From Diphasiastrum complanatum (taxonomy: Eukaryota; Streptophyta; Lycopodiopsida; Lycopodiales; Lycopodiaceae): a DNA stretch of 64,000 nucleotides. The notes beneath the pieces are model-generated. The model searched no databases, had not been told where the DNA came from, and saw only the letters and a list, made by a program, of their open reading frames with translations. The translations under genes and the position numbers were made by a program. The DNA is taken from contig CM055101.1 in NCBI GenBank assembly GCA_029204225.1, forward strand, positions 31,749,683-31,813,682. The letters run 5' to 3'. Numbering within the stretch: the first letter of the stretch is position 1; every line of letters starts with the position of its first letter. Positions 1-15,972 of this stretch are shown one piece after another.

Positions 1-414
1 CCAACTAGGGATATATGTTATCGTGTATCAAGGAATGTACTCAACCAGTGATATATGTTATCGTGATGCTAGGGTCTAGAATCGCAATTCCGATATTAGC
101 TCATTCAATATGTAGGTCAATACGCGATTAGGGTTGGTTTTGTCCCAAGCAACATTCATTTTGATAGGACAAAGTAGGTCTTAATTGTATAAGCAATATA
201 TTTTGATAGCCAAAATTAAAAAATGTACTACATTTTGATCATGGTGCCCCGATTACATTGGTGGCCAACAACAAAGTATTGACTTTTCAAATAGAGTGTA
301 TATCTCATTTCAAAAGGGTCGTGCCTTTCAACAATGGCTTACCATACCACTGCCTTTCATTCAGATGCAAGACTTTCAAAAGTGTATATAGGTTTATACG
401 GTGCTTGATAAATA

Positions 415-541
415 GTTGGTATCATTCTTACAATAACAGTCCAATTTAAATAGGTCTTAACTCATAAACCATGAATTGGTTGGTATCATTCTTGCAATAC
501 TAATCCAATTTATATAGGTCTCAATTCATAAACAATGATAA
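415..541. repeat. 64-bp imperfect tandem duplication
   Basis: Two adjacent copies begin with GTTGGTATCATTCTT at 415 and 479. They share CCAATTT(A/T)ATAGGTCT and end in TCATAAAC(C/A)ATGA. They differ at several bases. Confidence 0.75.
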
Positions 542-568
542 TGATATTGTGCAAGTATCAAAGATTCA

Positions 569-572
<4 letters not shown>

Positions 573-614
<42 letters not shown>
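573..614. repeat. (TA)n microsatellite
   Basis: About 21 uninterrupted TA units. Confidence 0.95.
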
Positions 615-619
<5 letters not shown>

Positions 620-2806
620 CAAGACTCAATTGGGTTTTAGAAAATACATAACCTTTTAATGCCTCAATTGGGGTGTTACTAAAAATTCAGAAACTCACCT
701 AACGCATTCCAAATAGTCACTTCGATCACACATGGCCATTGCCCCTTGGGTTATGAACTATAGTCTCGAAGACATTTTTTACTACTATATTGAATTAAAA
801 ATATAAGTAAAATTTTGAATACATTTCCTCTACTTGAAAAATGAATATACAGCTTTGTCATTCTAAGTTCAACTTTCATGTATTTTGCAAACTACCAACA
901 AACGCAAAGGCTTCACTTCAGTAATTTCTTACATTTCTTACTCTTGGTGCAGATGTCTTCATAGCCCAACCGACTAATGACCTTGACATTTATGTTGATT
1001 CAAGTAGCTATCTTCTAGATAGTTTTTCAAATTTTATTTATAACATCCTAATCGAGCACATGAGACCAATAGTTTTTATGCCTAAAGACCAAACTGCTTG
1101 CTTCTAGCTAACAAAGTGAGATAGACTAACCACTTGTGAGTGACGTTTAATTGCTCATTACGCTTTGTCCTCTGTTGACTATCTCGTTCATGTGCTTCCA
1201 AATGTTCCAACAGATTTATATCTTGATCACAAACCAAAAGTTAGCCATACTAACATGCCCAATAAGTTAAGGAATTTTGTAACTAGTCTTTAGTTATTAT
1301 TTACGTCTCATGAAAAGTTATTTTCTACAATGATTAGTTTGCATTTAGTTAGTATACGTTAATTCAACATTTTCACATAGAGAATATTTATTGTGTACTA
1401 TAGAGATTCTTTTTGGTACTTTGAGTTGTAATCTATCAAGAAAACCATTTTAGCATTCAAACTCACCATTTTATAATCGAAGAAAACCTGGATAACCATG
1501 CAAAGCATTCATCTTTCATTTTCCAACCATGATTGTACTAATTCTATATTTAATATTGCCCTCTATAAATTATAATATTATCAACATAGCCAAACACTTT
1601 AACTTTTACACAAGTTCCATTCCCAACTAGAAGTAAGATTAGAGAAGCAACCAATTTTAATGGCATGAGGAGCAATAATTTTTTAGATGATGTATAACTC
1701 CCAAGTGTTTCTCGCTTACACTAATTTCAACTTTAGCTTGTCTACAAATTCACCAGATAATGTAATCCCCACAAATGTTTGAGTAGCAACAAAATTTTGT
1801 AATATCCATATTTTGTTTTTTGCTATTAAATCTTAGCAAAACCCCAAGAGGAGTCAAATGTCTTTTGATTTATTGATGCACGATGCAAGTGCCACTCCCA
1901 ACACACTTAAAATTGAAGTATGCAACTTCCCATTTATCTTGAGTATGCAAATTCTCATATATCTTGAATCTTACATTTCAACTCACTTATGACCTCTCTT
2001 ATCGAATCTTTCTTGGACTACTTAAATCACTTTTATCCATTGCCCAATAATGGCATGCATTTCCTGAGTCCTTGGGTTTACAGCTTGTGTCTCTTATTGC
2101 CCCTCCATGTGCTGCATCTCAAATTGCCCCTAGGTCACTTGTTGTTGATCTTCTTGCATAAGTGTTGCTTCTGATACTTGATTTGGGCCTTCACTTGTTG
2201 GACTCATATTCTTGCTCTTACTACGTTTCTCGTGTTCTCGATTGTCCCTAAGGCTTCTGTTATTTGTATGGTACATGCCATGACTTTGGACATTTAATGA
2301 ACAATAACTAAAGCATAGAAATAATAACAATGACAATATTTAGCACAATGGTGATAGTAGTGCAAGTACTAAGTGTCAAGATGATAACATCCAGAAGATA
2401 TCGAAATGTAGTATAACAACATATTGATATTGAAATTGTGTGCATTTCTAATTCTACTCAACAAACCATATAAATTATCAACCAAATCTTGCGTGATGCA
2501 ATCATATAAGATAGAACATTGTTATTATGACATGGAAATGTTGGAATTAATCTTACTCTTACTCACTCTAAGTACCCTCCTATTCACTCAAAGGAAATCG
2601 CTCTTCAAATAGTCCGCAGAAATGAACTGTTCTTGCACAGTCTGCATTTTTACACGCAATCTTTAAACATGCAAATGCACCACAAGACACCATGGAAGCA
2701 CCACAAGACACCGCCCAAGCACCGTCGAGGCACCGCAAGACATCGCTTTCGATCACATGTGGTTGCAACCTACGAAGGGAACAGACCGCCCAGGCAACGT
2801 AAGAGC

Positions 2807-2926
2807 GTCATTTGCAAAGGAGACTTCACGCTCCTGCAGTCACTTGCGAAGGAGACTGAACACTCCTGTGGTCACTTATGAAGTACATCTTCACGCTCAT
2901 GCGATCACTTGCGATGGAGATTCTGT
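2807..2926. repeat. 32-bp minisatellite, about 3.7 units
   Basis: Units start at 2807, 2839, 2871 and 2903 and follow GTCACTTGCGAAGGAGACTN plus a CACGCTCCTG-like half. The last unit runs into the end of a minus-strand gypsy protease fragment, so the array may have grown inside that element. Confidence 0.7.
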
Positions 2927-3470
2927 TGTCTTCTGCACAAGACCAGACCTAATAAAATTATGAGTAGAACCACTATCCACCAATATATGAACTTCATGTC
3001 CTTTAATTGTGTCTTTCAAACAAAATAATTCATTAGGCAAGAATGAAACAGTACTGAATAAACATTCACACTCACAATTAACCTTGTTAATTTTCCAATT
3101 TTAGATTTTCTTTACCTGACATCTCAATGACTTGAGCTGCGGGTTTCTTTCACTCTAGGCAAAATTTCATAACATGTCCAGGCTTGTTACAAGCAAAACA
3201 TATATTTGTCTTCCTAGCCTTCTTCCGGGAGATTTGTTTCTTTTGCCTAAACTCTGATGCAACTTTATCCAATTTGTCAAAAATATTTATTGGGATTTTT
3301 GTCACAAACGCGTTTCTTTCCCTTCTTCTGATTGGGTCTAGATGGATTAGCCTGAAATTGCTTCTTGGATGCCACCACCGTGGAATCGTAAGCTTTCACG
3401 ACTCGTACGACGTCATCAAAAGTCTAAAGCACATTTCGCTTACATTTATTCTAATAATATGCTGACAGAC
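2900..3470 (-). pseudogene. Ty3/gypsy gag zinc knuckle and protease fragment
   Basis: Read on the minus strand from about 3470 down, the sequence first encodes a lysine/arginine-rich gag tail. Next comes a CCHC zinc knuckle, CFACNKPGHVMKFC (CX2CX4HX4C), near 3190-3150. An aspartic protease active-site segment, HILVDSGSTHNFI, follows near 2990-2950. Zinc knuckles bind the element's genomic RNA, and the DSGSTHNFI form is typical of gypsy proteases. The frame is broken by stops, with no reverse transcriptase after the protease and the minisatellite where the protease should continue. This is a decayed 5' polyprotein fragment, not a gene. Confidence 0.8.
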
Positions 3471-3483
3471 GATTACCATCTTC

Positions 3484-3941
3484 GGTATGGGACTTAGATG
3501 GGGGTAGGATCTTGAGTATGCTTGTGTTTGTGATTGTGGTGAAGCAAGGGGGTGCTAGATAGGCTTGCTTGTGCATGGATCTAGCTATGGTTGGGTAGTG
3601 AATTCTTGAGGCCATTTTGATTGTCTACTTTGGAAGGATCTTGGGACATTGGAGGAAGGGCACCTTGGAGGACTTTTTGGAGGCATTGGAGGGCATCAAC
3701 TCAAAAGCTTGGAGGGCAGCTCTTCCTTGTTGTAAAATCGTGCCATAAGATGAATAGGACCAACATAGTCAAGTCCCCATTTCTCAAAAGGTACTTGTGC
3801 TAAAACTGGATGTAATGGCTCATAATTATATTTTGTAGGACAACGTGGACGTTGACAACATCACAAGATTGAACATAGCATTACTTGAATAATTGTTTTT
3901 TTTTTCAAGTAATTATCCTACCCCCATCTAAGTCCCATACC
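3484..3941. repeat. 27-bp perfect inverted repeat pair enclosing ~400 bp
   Basis: GGTATGGGACTTAGATGGGG and following bases at 3484-3510 are the exact reverse complement of 3915-3941. The right arm is followed by a second copy of CCCCCATCTAAGTCCCAT (to about 3957). The interior contains a gypsy integrase fragment. This could be a small foldback or TIR element, but I found no clear target duplication. Confidence 0.6.
3720..3865 (-). pseudogene. Ty3/gypsy integrase fragment
   Basis: The minus strand reads PLHPVLAQVPFEKWGLDYVGPI-like residues, the segment that links the integrase zinc finger to the catalytic core in gypsy elements (F-x-x-W-G-x-D-x-x-GP). Only about 45 residues survive. On the minus strand it lies upstream of the gag/protease fragment at 2.9-3.5 kb, the reverse of a gypsy polyprotein, so the two pieces are rearranged or come from different insertions. 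Confidence 0.7.
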
Positions 3942-4060
3942 CCCATCTAAGTCCCATTGTATTCGAATGTAAAGTCCCTCTTGCATAAAATATCACTATA
4001 GTGGAGATTCTAATTTGCAATGGATTCGAAGACATTACTTGAATAATTGTTTTTTTTTTC
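3878..4060. repeat. Short direct repeat ending in a T tract
   Basis: CATTACTTGAATAATTG followed by a T run occurs at about 3880 and again at about 4033, roughly 153 bp apart. Confidence 0.6.
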
Positions 4061-4480
4061 CATCATCATCAACATCTCCATCCTCATTTTCTGCCCACTT
4101 ACTTGCTCTTCCTCTACTAGCAAGCCTTCAATATCTTGATCATCGACATCAACGAGAAATGATGTTCCTCTATACAAAACACAAAATGCGCTCCGTATGA
4201 AAGTGTCGTCCATGCGTCCACAATGCATTGTATTTTTTGTACTGAACGAAATGGAACTAAATGTGTTAAGGATACAACAAACACGTACAAAATTGCACGT
4301 ATTAATAAACATGTGAATGGTAATAATCATAGCTTACGTGTAAATCGCACCCCCTTGCATATTCCCGCTCTTTCTTTGTTACTTCCTGGTTGTTTGCCGA
4401 GGCTTCTCTAAGTGCATCACGCAGCCAATGAAGCATCATGTCCTTGGGGAGAAGGGCGAGGTCAGGTGGATTTCGTGGTT

Positions 4481-4997
4481 GGGTTATCGCGGAAATGGCT
4501 CATGGTTAACAAATGAATATAAAAGAAAGGGTTTTAGGCATGTACAAGAATTAAAATGGCTCATGGTTAACAAATGAATATAAATGAATAACAATCTTGT
4601 AATCCATGCACTCTATCTCAAAAATTTGTCTAAGTGTCTATACTTTTGATAGTGCTTGAAGAGTCGTGATGTATGGTTCTATGTTTTTGTGAGTCACTTT
4701 TGACCTATGGTTTCAGTAGTTCACTGAGTGGTTGGATTATCACGGTTGGGTTATCATGGTTGGGTTATCGCAGAATGCATAAAAGAAAAGTTTTTAGGCA
4801 TGCACAAGAATTAAAATGGCTCATGGTCAACAAATGAATATCAATGAATAACAATCTTGTAATCCATGCACTCTATCTCAAAAATTTGTCTAAGTGTCTA
4901 TACTTTTCATTGATAGTGCTTGAAGAGTCGTGATGTATGGTTCTATGTTTTTTTTGAGTCACTTTTGACCTATGGTTTTAGTAGTTCACTGAGTGGG
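4481..4997. repeat. Tandem duplication of a ~240-bp unit
   Basis: Two copies begin with GGGTTATCGC at 4481 and 4762 and end with GTAGTTCACTGAGTGG near 4731 and 4997. Both share CTTGTAATCCATGCACTCTA and CTTGAAGAGTCGTGATGTAT. Short GGTTGGGTTATC repeats lie between them. There is no coding sequence. Confidence 0.85.
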
Positions 4998-5171
4998 GAA
5001 GTTAAGGTTAGTTCTCTATTAGTATGACTATCAACGTCATCTACAAAATATAGATGAGATTCTTATGCCAATGCATTGAAGCTTCCAATAATAGGAAAAC
5101 TATACATGACCTTTATGCAACAAAGACACCACAATGTTAAGGTTGTGATAGGGCAAGAACACATTAAGGTC

Positions 5172-5700
5172 CAGCAATGGACAACAATGACAATTTTGGT
5201 TTCTTGAAACCGTCCACCCTGCCTCAAAGGGCAGCAATGGACAGTTTCAAAGTATGTGATAATTCTCTGAAATCGCAGGTGATAATAATGATGTAACCAC
5301 ATTTTTTCCATGCTTTTTTCTTACTCCTTATGGCTCAGTGAGCAGCGATGGAGGGCTGCCTCACTCCTACACATGCTTCACACTTTTCTTTGAGTAGGAA
5401 TGAGCGTTGTCCAGCGATGGACAGATCGTTGATAATTGCTCATATGAAGAAGATGTATCATTAATGCTTTGTGCTTTCCAGCAATGGATTGCATATGCAT
5501 GATAAACTCACGTTTAAACACCGAATCTACACACAGAGACCCTATTGTTCCAGCGATGGACAGGAAAATGGTCTCCACTTCAGTTGATAATACTATATAC
5601 TCATGCATGGCTAACTGTCCAGCGATGGACCACGAACTTGTGCTATTTGTTCATAGAACTTTTTCACTTCTTTAGCCTCCTCCAACCAGCGATGGAAGGA
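5172..5700. repeat. Diverged ~69-bp periodic array marked by CAGCRATGGA
   Basis: The motif CAGC(A/G)ATGGA starts at 5172, 5232, 5343, 5412, 5479, 5551, 5620 and 5687. The last six copies are 67-72 bp apart, while the sequence between them is largely different apart from scattered GTTGATAAT. This fits an old satellite in which one segment is better conserved, or a series of functional sites. No long ORF spans it. Confidence 0.65.
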
Positions 5701-10317
<4,617 letters not shown>

Positions 10318-10995
10318 GTTCGCTTAAGGAAGCTATCTTTCTATGCAAGTGGCGAGAAGTGCATGAACTGCAAAGTTTGCACAGGTAAGCTGGTAATTTT
10401 TTCAATCACATTTTCTCACGTTTGGGATGTGTACAACTTTTGATATCAAATAACTTGATGTTATTGCTTGCAACAGGAGGAACAATGTCAAATGCTAGGT
10501 ACCCTCTGAGATCATTCAGTCGTGGCATCTGTAGAAGCTCCATAGGAAGTGAGGAGACCATCAACAATCCAATTTCCATGATGGATCATGCGGCCTCTCA
10601 AGTGCTAGATGGGGATGTCCATAGCACAGTGGTACCAGTTGCAGATGGAATTCCCGAGGAGATGGGAGGAACAATACACGAACTAGATGATCACATGTCC
10701 GCTATGGAAAATGAAAGTGGTCGCAGGTCTCCGGCAGCTGTCGCAGAAGTGGAGTCATTGGACATTTCTCAAGGAAAAAAGGCCCATCCTCGGTTGTTGG
10801 GCAAGCTAATACACACAGACATATTGCAAGAGACGGTCCAATCTTTTAGAGTGCGGACTATGCTACCACAGCCAGCAATTCCTCTTTGCCAACTAGCAAT
10901 AAATGAGGCCATACGCATGGTTACCGACCATGTTTTTGACATGGGTTATAGTCCGATCCATAGCCTGCTCCCGCAAATATCGATTTCTCTAATTT
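10318..10995 (+). pseudogene. Two-exon fragment of an unrecognised gene, truncated by a copia insertion
   Basis: An exon-like stretch at 10318-10384 follows ATTGCAG and ends ACAG/GTAAGC. A 92-bp intron ends in GCAACAG at 10476, and the second exon is open to 11036. The phases match, joining KVCTG to GTMSNARYPL. The first exon ends with a cysteine pair (CMNCKVC). The second is acidic and serine-rich, followed by a more ordered part (LGKLIHTDILQETVQSFRV). I do not recognise the family. From about 10995 the reading becomes copia gag, so the gene's 3' part is missing. No start codon or upstream exon could be placed. Either this is a remnant of a host gene cut by the retroelement, or the element captured it. 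Confidence 0.5.
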
Positions 10996-12110
10996 TTGAC
11001 AAGGATGGCACTTTATATAATCAAGATGAATGTTTCTAATGAAGTGTTGAGGGAGATTGGCTCATGCACCTCAACCAAGGAGGCTTGGGACACATTAAAA
11101 TCTATTTATGAGGCAAGGAACACATCAAGGCTACTCATAGTAAGGAATTAAATCTTTCAAATCTTCCAAAGGAGTGATGAGAGTGCCTCAAATTATGTTT
11201 TGAGAGTCCAAGACCTTCATAGAGAGCTTGCTTGCATAGAGACCACCTCAATCCAAGAGAGCTAGTGCAAGTGATCCTAAATGGGTTGAAGGAAGAATTT
11301 GACAACCTTGTTCAATGTTATGCAATCAAGTAGGAGCTTCCAAGCTTGGAGGCACTAAAAGGAGTTCTCATTTCTGAGGAGTGTAGGCAAGAGAACAAGC
11401 TATTGAGGATCAATCAACTTTCTTTGAAGGATGATAGAGAGGTGAAAGCATACTTCAGAAAGGACAAGCGAAGAGGAAGGGACAAAGAGCATCATCAAGA
11501 TTTTAATAAGGACAAATTAAAGGAGGAGATTTATGAGGATTCATCACAAACATCAACAAGTTGCAAATCCAACAAGAAGTGTTCCTTTTGTGGTAATAAG
11601 GGGCAAAAAGAAAGAGTTTCTCAAGCAATCCAATGTTGCCAAAGAGAGTGAAGGTGAGGTAGAAGGGAGTTATGAAGAAGGATCTCTCATAATGTCTATG
11701 TACTCTTCTTCTAGTTTTGAAGTTGAAAATTCTTGGTGGATAGATAAAGCATCTAGTTCGAATATGACTAGTTCAAGAAAGTCTTTCACTCATCTTGCAC
11801 CTTAAAATGGTTCTAGAAAGTTTATTTTCATTGCTATTGGTGGTAAATGCAAGATAGAAGGAATTGGTAGTGTAGCAATTGGTGTTGAATCCACTATGGC
11901 TCTTATTGATGTACTTTTTTTGCTTAATCTCAATACGAATCTCATTAGTGTTGGAAAAATGTTAGATGTTGGTTTCCAAGTTGACTTTTGAAAAAATGCT
12001 TGCTTGGTTAAGAGGGATGGTGAAGTGGTAGCAAGAGGGACTAGATGTGAGAATCTTTTCAATTTGGAATCTAATCCTTGTGGAAGTGTGGTCAAGAGGA
12101 GCTTGGATCA
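10996..12110 (+). pseudogene. Decayed Ty1/copia gag-protease remnant
   Basis: Reading frames in all three phases give gag residues (KMNVSNEVLREI, then STKEAWDTLKSIYEARNTSR), then a damaged zinc knuckle (CSFCGNKG), then the protease site altered to WWIDKASSSNMTSS, where D-S-G-A-S is expected, and a degraded protease body ending near LISVGKMLDVGF. The order and residues parallel the better preserved copia copy at 43.3-44.5 kb. Many stops and frameshifts and the lost protease glycine show it is dead. Integrase and RT are absent. Confidence 0.8.
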
Positions 12111-12149
12111 TTGCGAGGAGAAGGCAATTGGAGATCTATTGTGCAATCA

Positions 12150-12206
12150 CCCACATCTTAGGAGATCAAAAATACTTTTGGGTTGTCCCACACGTGTGAA
12201 ATTCAG
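12150..12206 (+). repeat. Terminal fragment of a copia-type LTR
   Basis: GGAGATCAAAAATAC followed by CACACGTGTGAAATTCA matches the end of the 737-bp LTR family found at 13619-15967 (there on the opposite strand) and the LTR ending near 41206. It directly follows the copia remnant, but only the last ~55 bp are recognisable. Confidence 0.6.
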
Positions 12207-13613
12207 CATACCTGATCCCATGCACATATTTAAAAATGTGGTTGAATATATATGAAAACACTTAATTGGTGAAAAATATACCATTGTTGCAAGGTAGGAT
12301 CTAACAGGATAAAATATCAAAATCTCTTTGGCTAAGGTCAACATCTTTAACTGTTGTTGGGGGTCATCCCACTCCTTAGCAATTCTATCATTCCCGGAGA
12401 TAGTTATCAAATATTCAGAATGGCTATCAATGTCGGAACAAGTCACAACATTCAGTTGAATTGATGGTGTCTCAACCACAATCGCAATTGGAGACGAGAA
12501 TATAGAATAGCATTGTGCCTTCTTTCGTTCAAGAGAAGTAATTCAAAATGGAAGGCCAATTGAGTTTTGGACAAGCCCATATGGTCCATAGCCATAATGA
12601 CACATGTCCTCATACAATTCATTCTTCGTCATTCTTTAAATGATCACAAAACGTGGAACATCATGATAATAAATGAACATTAAAGAGGCTTAAAAAAGAT
12701 GGCCACATAAGCTAAAGGTAGTCCTCTAAGTAAAGGGTATCGTAAAATGTAAGGATACGTTCAAAATAAGCAAAAGAGGGTCACACAACAAAAATGAACA
12801 CCTCAAAATAAAAAATGAACATTTTAAAATTCAAGGAAATTCGAGAAAAAATTCAGAAAAATTCGACCTTTAAAGTAGGGTTTTCCATCATAATTAGCGA
12901 TCGAAAATTTGGTGGGTTTGAAAATGGACAAACATAAATGAAAATACATGCACAAAACCTTGATAATGAAAAGAATAATCAGTCGAACAAAAATTTGACA
13001 ACCTTATTGACATAAATGTTGACTTGAGATTGAATGAAAACAAATTAAAACATATTAAGTGTAGTATTTTTTTCAACTTAAGCAATTCAACGATTATTAG
13101 TTGAAGCAATTTTTGCACTGCTTCAAGCTCTTGTACTCATCTTCTATCAATGAGAGTGCAAGTTTTTGTCCACACTATTGCTTCGTTCTACTGCATATTG
13201 TTGTCCCTTATGTCAGCCCAACATAGGAATTTATTGTGACATGTGTTTTGTAAGCCCACAAGTAAATTCACATTAGGAAAATCTTCTGCTTAGACCTTTT
13301 ACTATTTAAGTTTAATAATTACAAACAATTAGTTGTAACGGTTCAACTTAGAAAGTCTAAGTTTAAGATTTAATTTCCTAAAGTAAGTTAATTCCTTAGT
13401 TCAAGTTAAGTTTAATTCTAAGTTAGTGTAAGTTTAATTAGCTTTAAGTTTGGACTTAGTCCCATAAGCATGTTTAAGCTTAGGCCCACCACTCTTTCCA
13501 TATATGGGAGTGGATTTGGGCCTCCAACAACACTTGTATAGGCAGTGTGTCTATACTATTTTGTGCATGCAACTCAAGTTCCCACTTGTGGATAGAATAC
13601 TTGGTGGTAGGTG
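12207..13613. other. Spacer without a recognised gene
   Basis: The minus-strand open frame at 12147-12479 and neighbouring short frames show no known domain. 13260-13470 is rich in repeated AAGTTTAA / CTAAGTT words, with no larger structure that I can support. Confidence 0.4.
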
Positions 13614-13618
13614 TCCGA

Positions 13619-14355
13619 TGTTGAATTTCACACGTGTGGATTGTCCACAACATGTACTTGTGATCTCCTAAGGTGTGTAGATGCACCAAGATCAAGACTA
13701 GATTGAGATTCAAGGTCAATCTTAGATCCTATGGCAAAAACACACTACTACATGCATTCAATCACTTCCAACTCTCACTCACACGTCTCAGAAGTATTCA
13801 AAAAATAAACTAAGTAAAAATAAGTTGCTCTCCTCGAGTAGAGAGAGAAAAAGCATCATGAGCTCTCGGGTAGAGAGAGAAAGCTAGAAATCCAATAATA
13901 CTCAAAATCCATATAATCACCAAATCAATTAGCTTCAAAATGAGGAGTACAATGATACTAGTAGATCCACGAGCTACCACTATGCTTAACTATGATTGGA
14001 CCATACTTTGTCACATCTTGATCCTATTGGACCATTGATCCATGCACTTCTTAATTCTAAAGGACTCTATTCAAGCACACCTCAACTTCCTATTGAACCT
14101 CACATGGTTCCACGTCTAAATCCTATTGGACCTCTTGGAATTCATCAAACAAAACAATTACACTTGTCTACACTCTAATTGGCACGAGTTTAGCCTCTTA
14201 CTCTATTTTGGCTCAATAGTGGCATTACAAGTGGAAATGCATAATTTGCCATCTATGCCAAATTTGTTCCTATCAACATCCTACACCTAGATGCTTGATG
14301 TAAAAAACATAAGACCCATATATCTAACATAGATAATCTTTTTCAATTCTTCGCA
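13619..14355 (-). repeat. 3' LTR of the non-autonomous element
   Basis: On the plus strand it begins TGTTGAATTTCACACGTGTG and ends CAATTCTTCGCA. It is equal in length to the partner LTR. Two CTC(G)GGTAGAGAGAGAAA blocks lie inside. Confidence 0.93.
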
Positions 14356-15217
14356 CTCCTGTCCATCACGTCTTGAAGGATCAAGATGGACTCCATCCTC
14401 ATTTTCCAAATTGAATAGTTTGAAGTGGACAATCTTTCACTTGGTTCCAACAAGGATGAACCCATTGAAGACATTTGAAATGAAGAAAACTCAAATGATG
14501 AACAATAAATGTTGCTACACACTCTCTATAGGATCCAATAATAGAGTACTATCTCCTCCTATGAAAGATCTTGCAACTATTTGTGAATTGATTCTCACTA
14601 GCTACTCAAATCTCTCTAAAACAAGATCTATTTAACATCAAATGATGGAGTATAGGCAAAGTTAGGATCAAACATTCTTAGCACATGTGAAGTACACTAA
14701 GAAACCAAATTTGACTCAAATACAATGATATTGCATGAAACAAAATGGCTAAGATCTCAAAACAGTGCCTAGATCACAAATAGATGAGATTGGTAAGCAT
14801 ACAACTGTGATTTTGGATCAACCAAGAAATTTCTTGACCAAACCAAATGTGTCCACCCAGGTCTAGGTGCCCTATCTAACCCTCTTCAAAAGCTTATAAC
14901 TTCTGATTGGCTCAACCAAATGGAATAAAACTGATTGCATCATAAACTAGACAAAAATAGCTTCAAAAGAAGCTATCAAGCAAGATAAATGGATCAAGCA
15001 TGAGAGAGAACTTACAAACTGAAATTGGATATTCCTCACACGTGTCTGAGCACTTGATTACGTACAGTACTAGGTCAGACCCAATCAATGTCCTTTTGAT
15101 CTCTTTTGATCCAAGATTAAAGAAGATAGCTAGGAAAATGGGCCTTGACAATTTCTAGCTCAAGATTGATGAAAAGTTTTCACTTAGATGGATCAAAATG
15201 CATGGTAACCTTAGGTA

Positions 15218-15230
15218 GGCTCTGATACCA
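15218..15230 (-). promoter_or_regulatory. Primer binding site, initiator-Met tRNA type
   Basis: The minus strand reads TGGTATCAGAGCC directly after the LTR terminus CAACA. This is the classic plant copia primer site, complementary to the 3' end of initiator tRNA-Met, and it fixes the element's orientation. Confidence 0.93.
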
Positions 15231-15967
15231 TGTTGAATTTCACACGTGTGGATTGTCCACAACATGTACTTGTGATCTCCTAAGGTGTGTAGATGCACCA
15301 AGATCAAGACTAGATTGAGATTCAAGATCAATCTTAGATCCTATGGCAAAAACACACTACTACATGCATTCAATCACTTCCAACTCTCACTCACACGTGT
15401 GGGAAGTATTCAAAAAATAAACTAAGTAAAAACAAGCTGCTCTCCTCGGGTAGAGAGAGAAAAAGCATCATGAGCTCTCGGGTAGAGAGAGAAAGCTAGA
15501 ATTCCAATAACACTCAAAATCCATATAATCATCAAATCAATTAGCCTCAAAATGAGGAGTACAATGATACTAGTAGATCCACGATCTGCCACTATGCTTA
15601 CCTATGATTGGACCATACTTTGTCACCTCTTGATCCTATTGGACCATTGATCCATGCACCTCTTAATTCTATTGGACTATATTCAAGCACACCTCAACTT
15701 CCTATTGGACCTCACATGGTTCCACCTCTAAATCCTATTGGACCTCTTGGAACTCATCAAACAAAAGCATTACACTTGTCTACACTCTAATTGGCACGAG
15801 TTTAGCCTCTTACTCTATTTTGGCTCAATAGTGGCATTACAAGTGGAAATGCATAATTTGCCATCTATGCCAAATTTGTTCCTATCAACATCCTACACCT
15901 AGATGCTTGATGTAAAAAACATAAAACCCCTATATCTCACATAGATAATCTTTTTCAATTCTTCACA
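15231..15967 (-). repeat. 5' LTR of the non-autonomous element
   Basis: On the plus strand it begins TGTTGAATTTCACACGTGTG and ends CAATTCTTCACA. It is directly followed by the target duplication TCCGA. Confidence 0.93.
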
Positions 15968-15972
15968 TCCGA

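Larger units (their letters stand above)
1..2806. other. AT-rich spacer without a recognised gene
   Basis: I see no coding region with a recognisable family. Translations on both strands are short and broken. The stretch holds two copies of ATATATGTTATCGTG near its left end, a 64-bp tandem duplication near 415-541 and a TA tract, listed separately. It may be old transposon DNA, but no LTR end, PBS or TIR could be identified. Confidence 0.5.
13619..15967 (-). mobile_element. Non-autonomous LTR retrotransposon (TRIM/LARD-like) with intact ends
   Basis: Two 737-bp LTRs (13619-14355 and 15231-15967) flank 875 bp of non-coding DNA. Both LTRs start TG and end CA. They differ at roughly 28 positions by my count, about 96% identity. 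The element is bounded by the same 5 bp, TCCGA, at 13614-13618 and 15968-15972, a clean target-site duplication. The primer binding site beside the right LTR places the 5' end on the right, so the element reads on the minus strand. The interior has no gag, protease, integrase or RT, so replication would need proteins from another element. Diverged copies of the same LTR lie near 12.2 kb and 40.6-41.2 kb, next to copia gag remnants, which suggests a copia partner. Confidence 0.93.

Noticed and set aside
5172-5700. CRISPR-like repeat-spacer pattern
   Set aside because: The sequence is eukaryotic, the repeated word is only about 10 bp and imperfect, and there are no cas genes.
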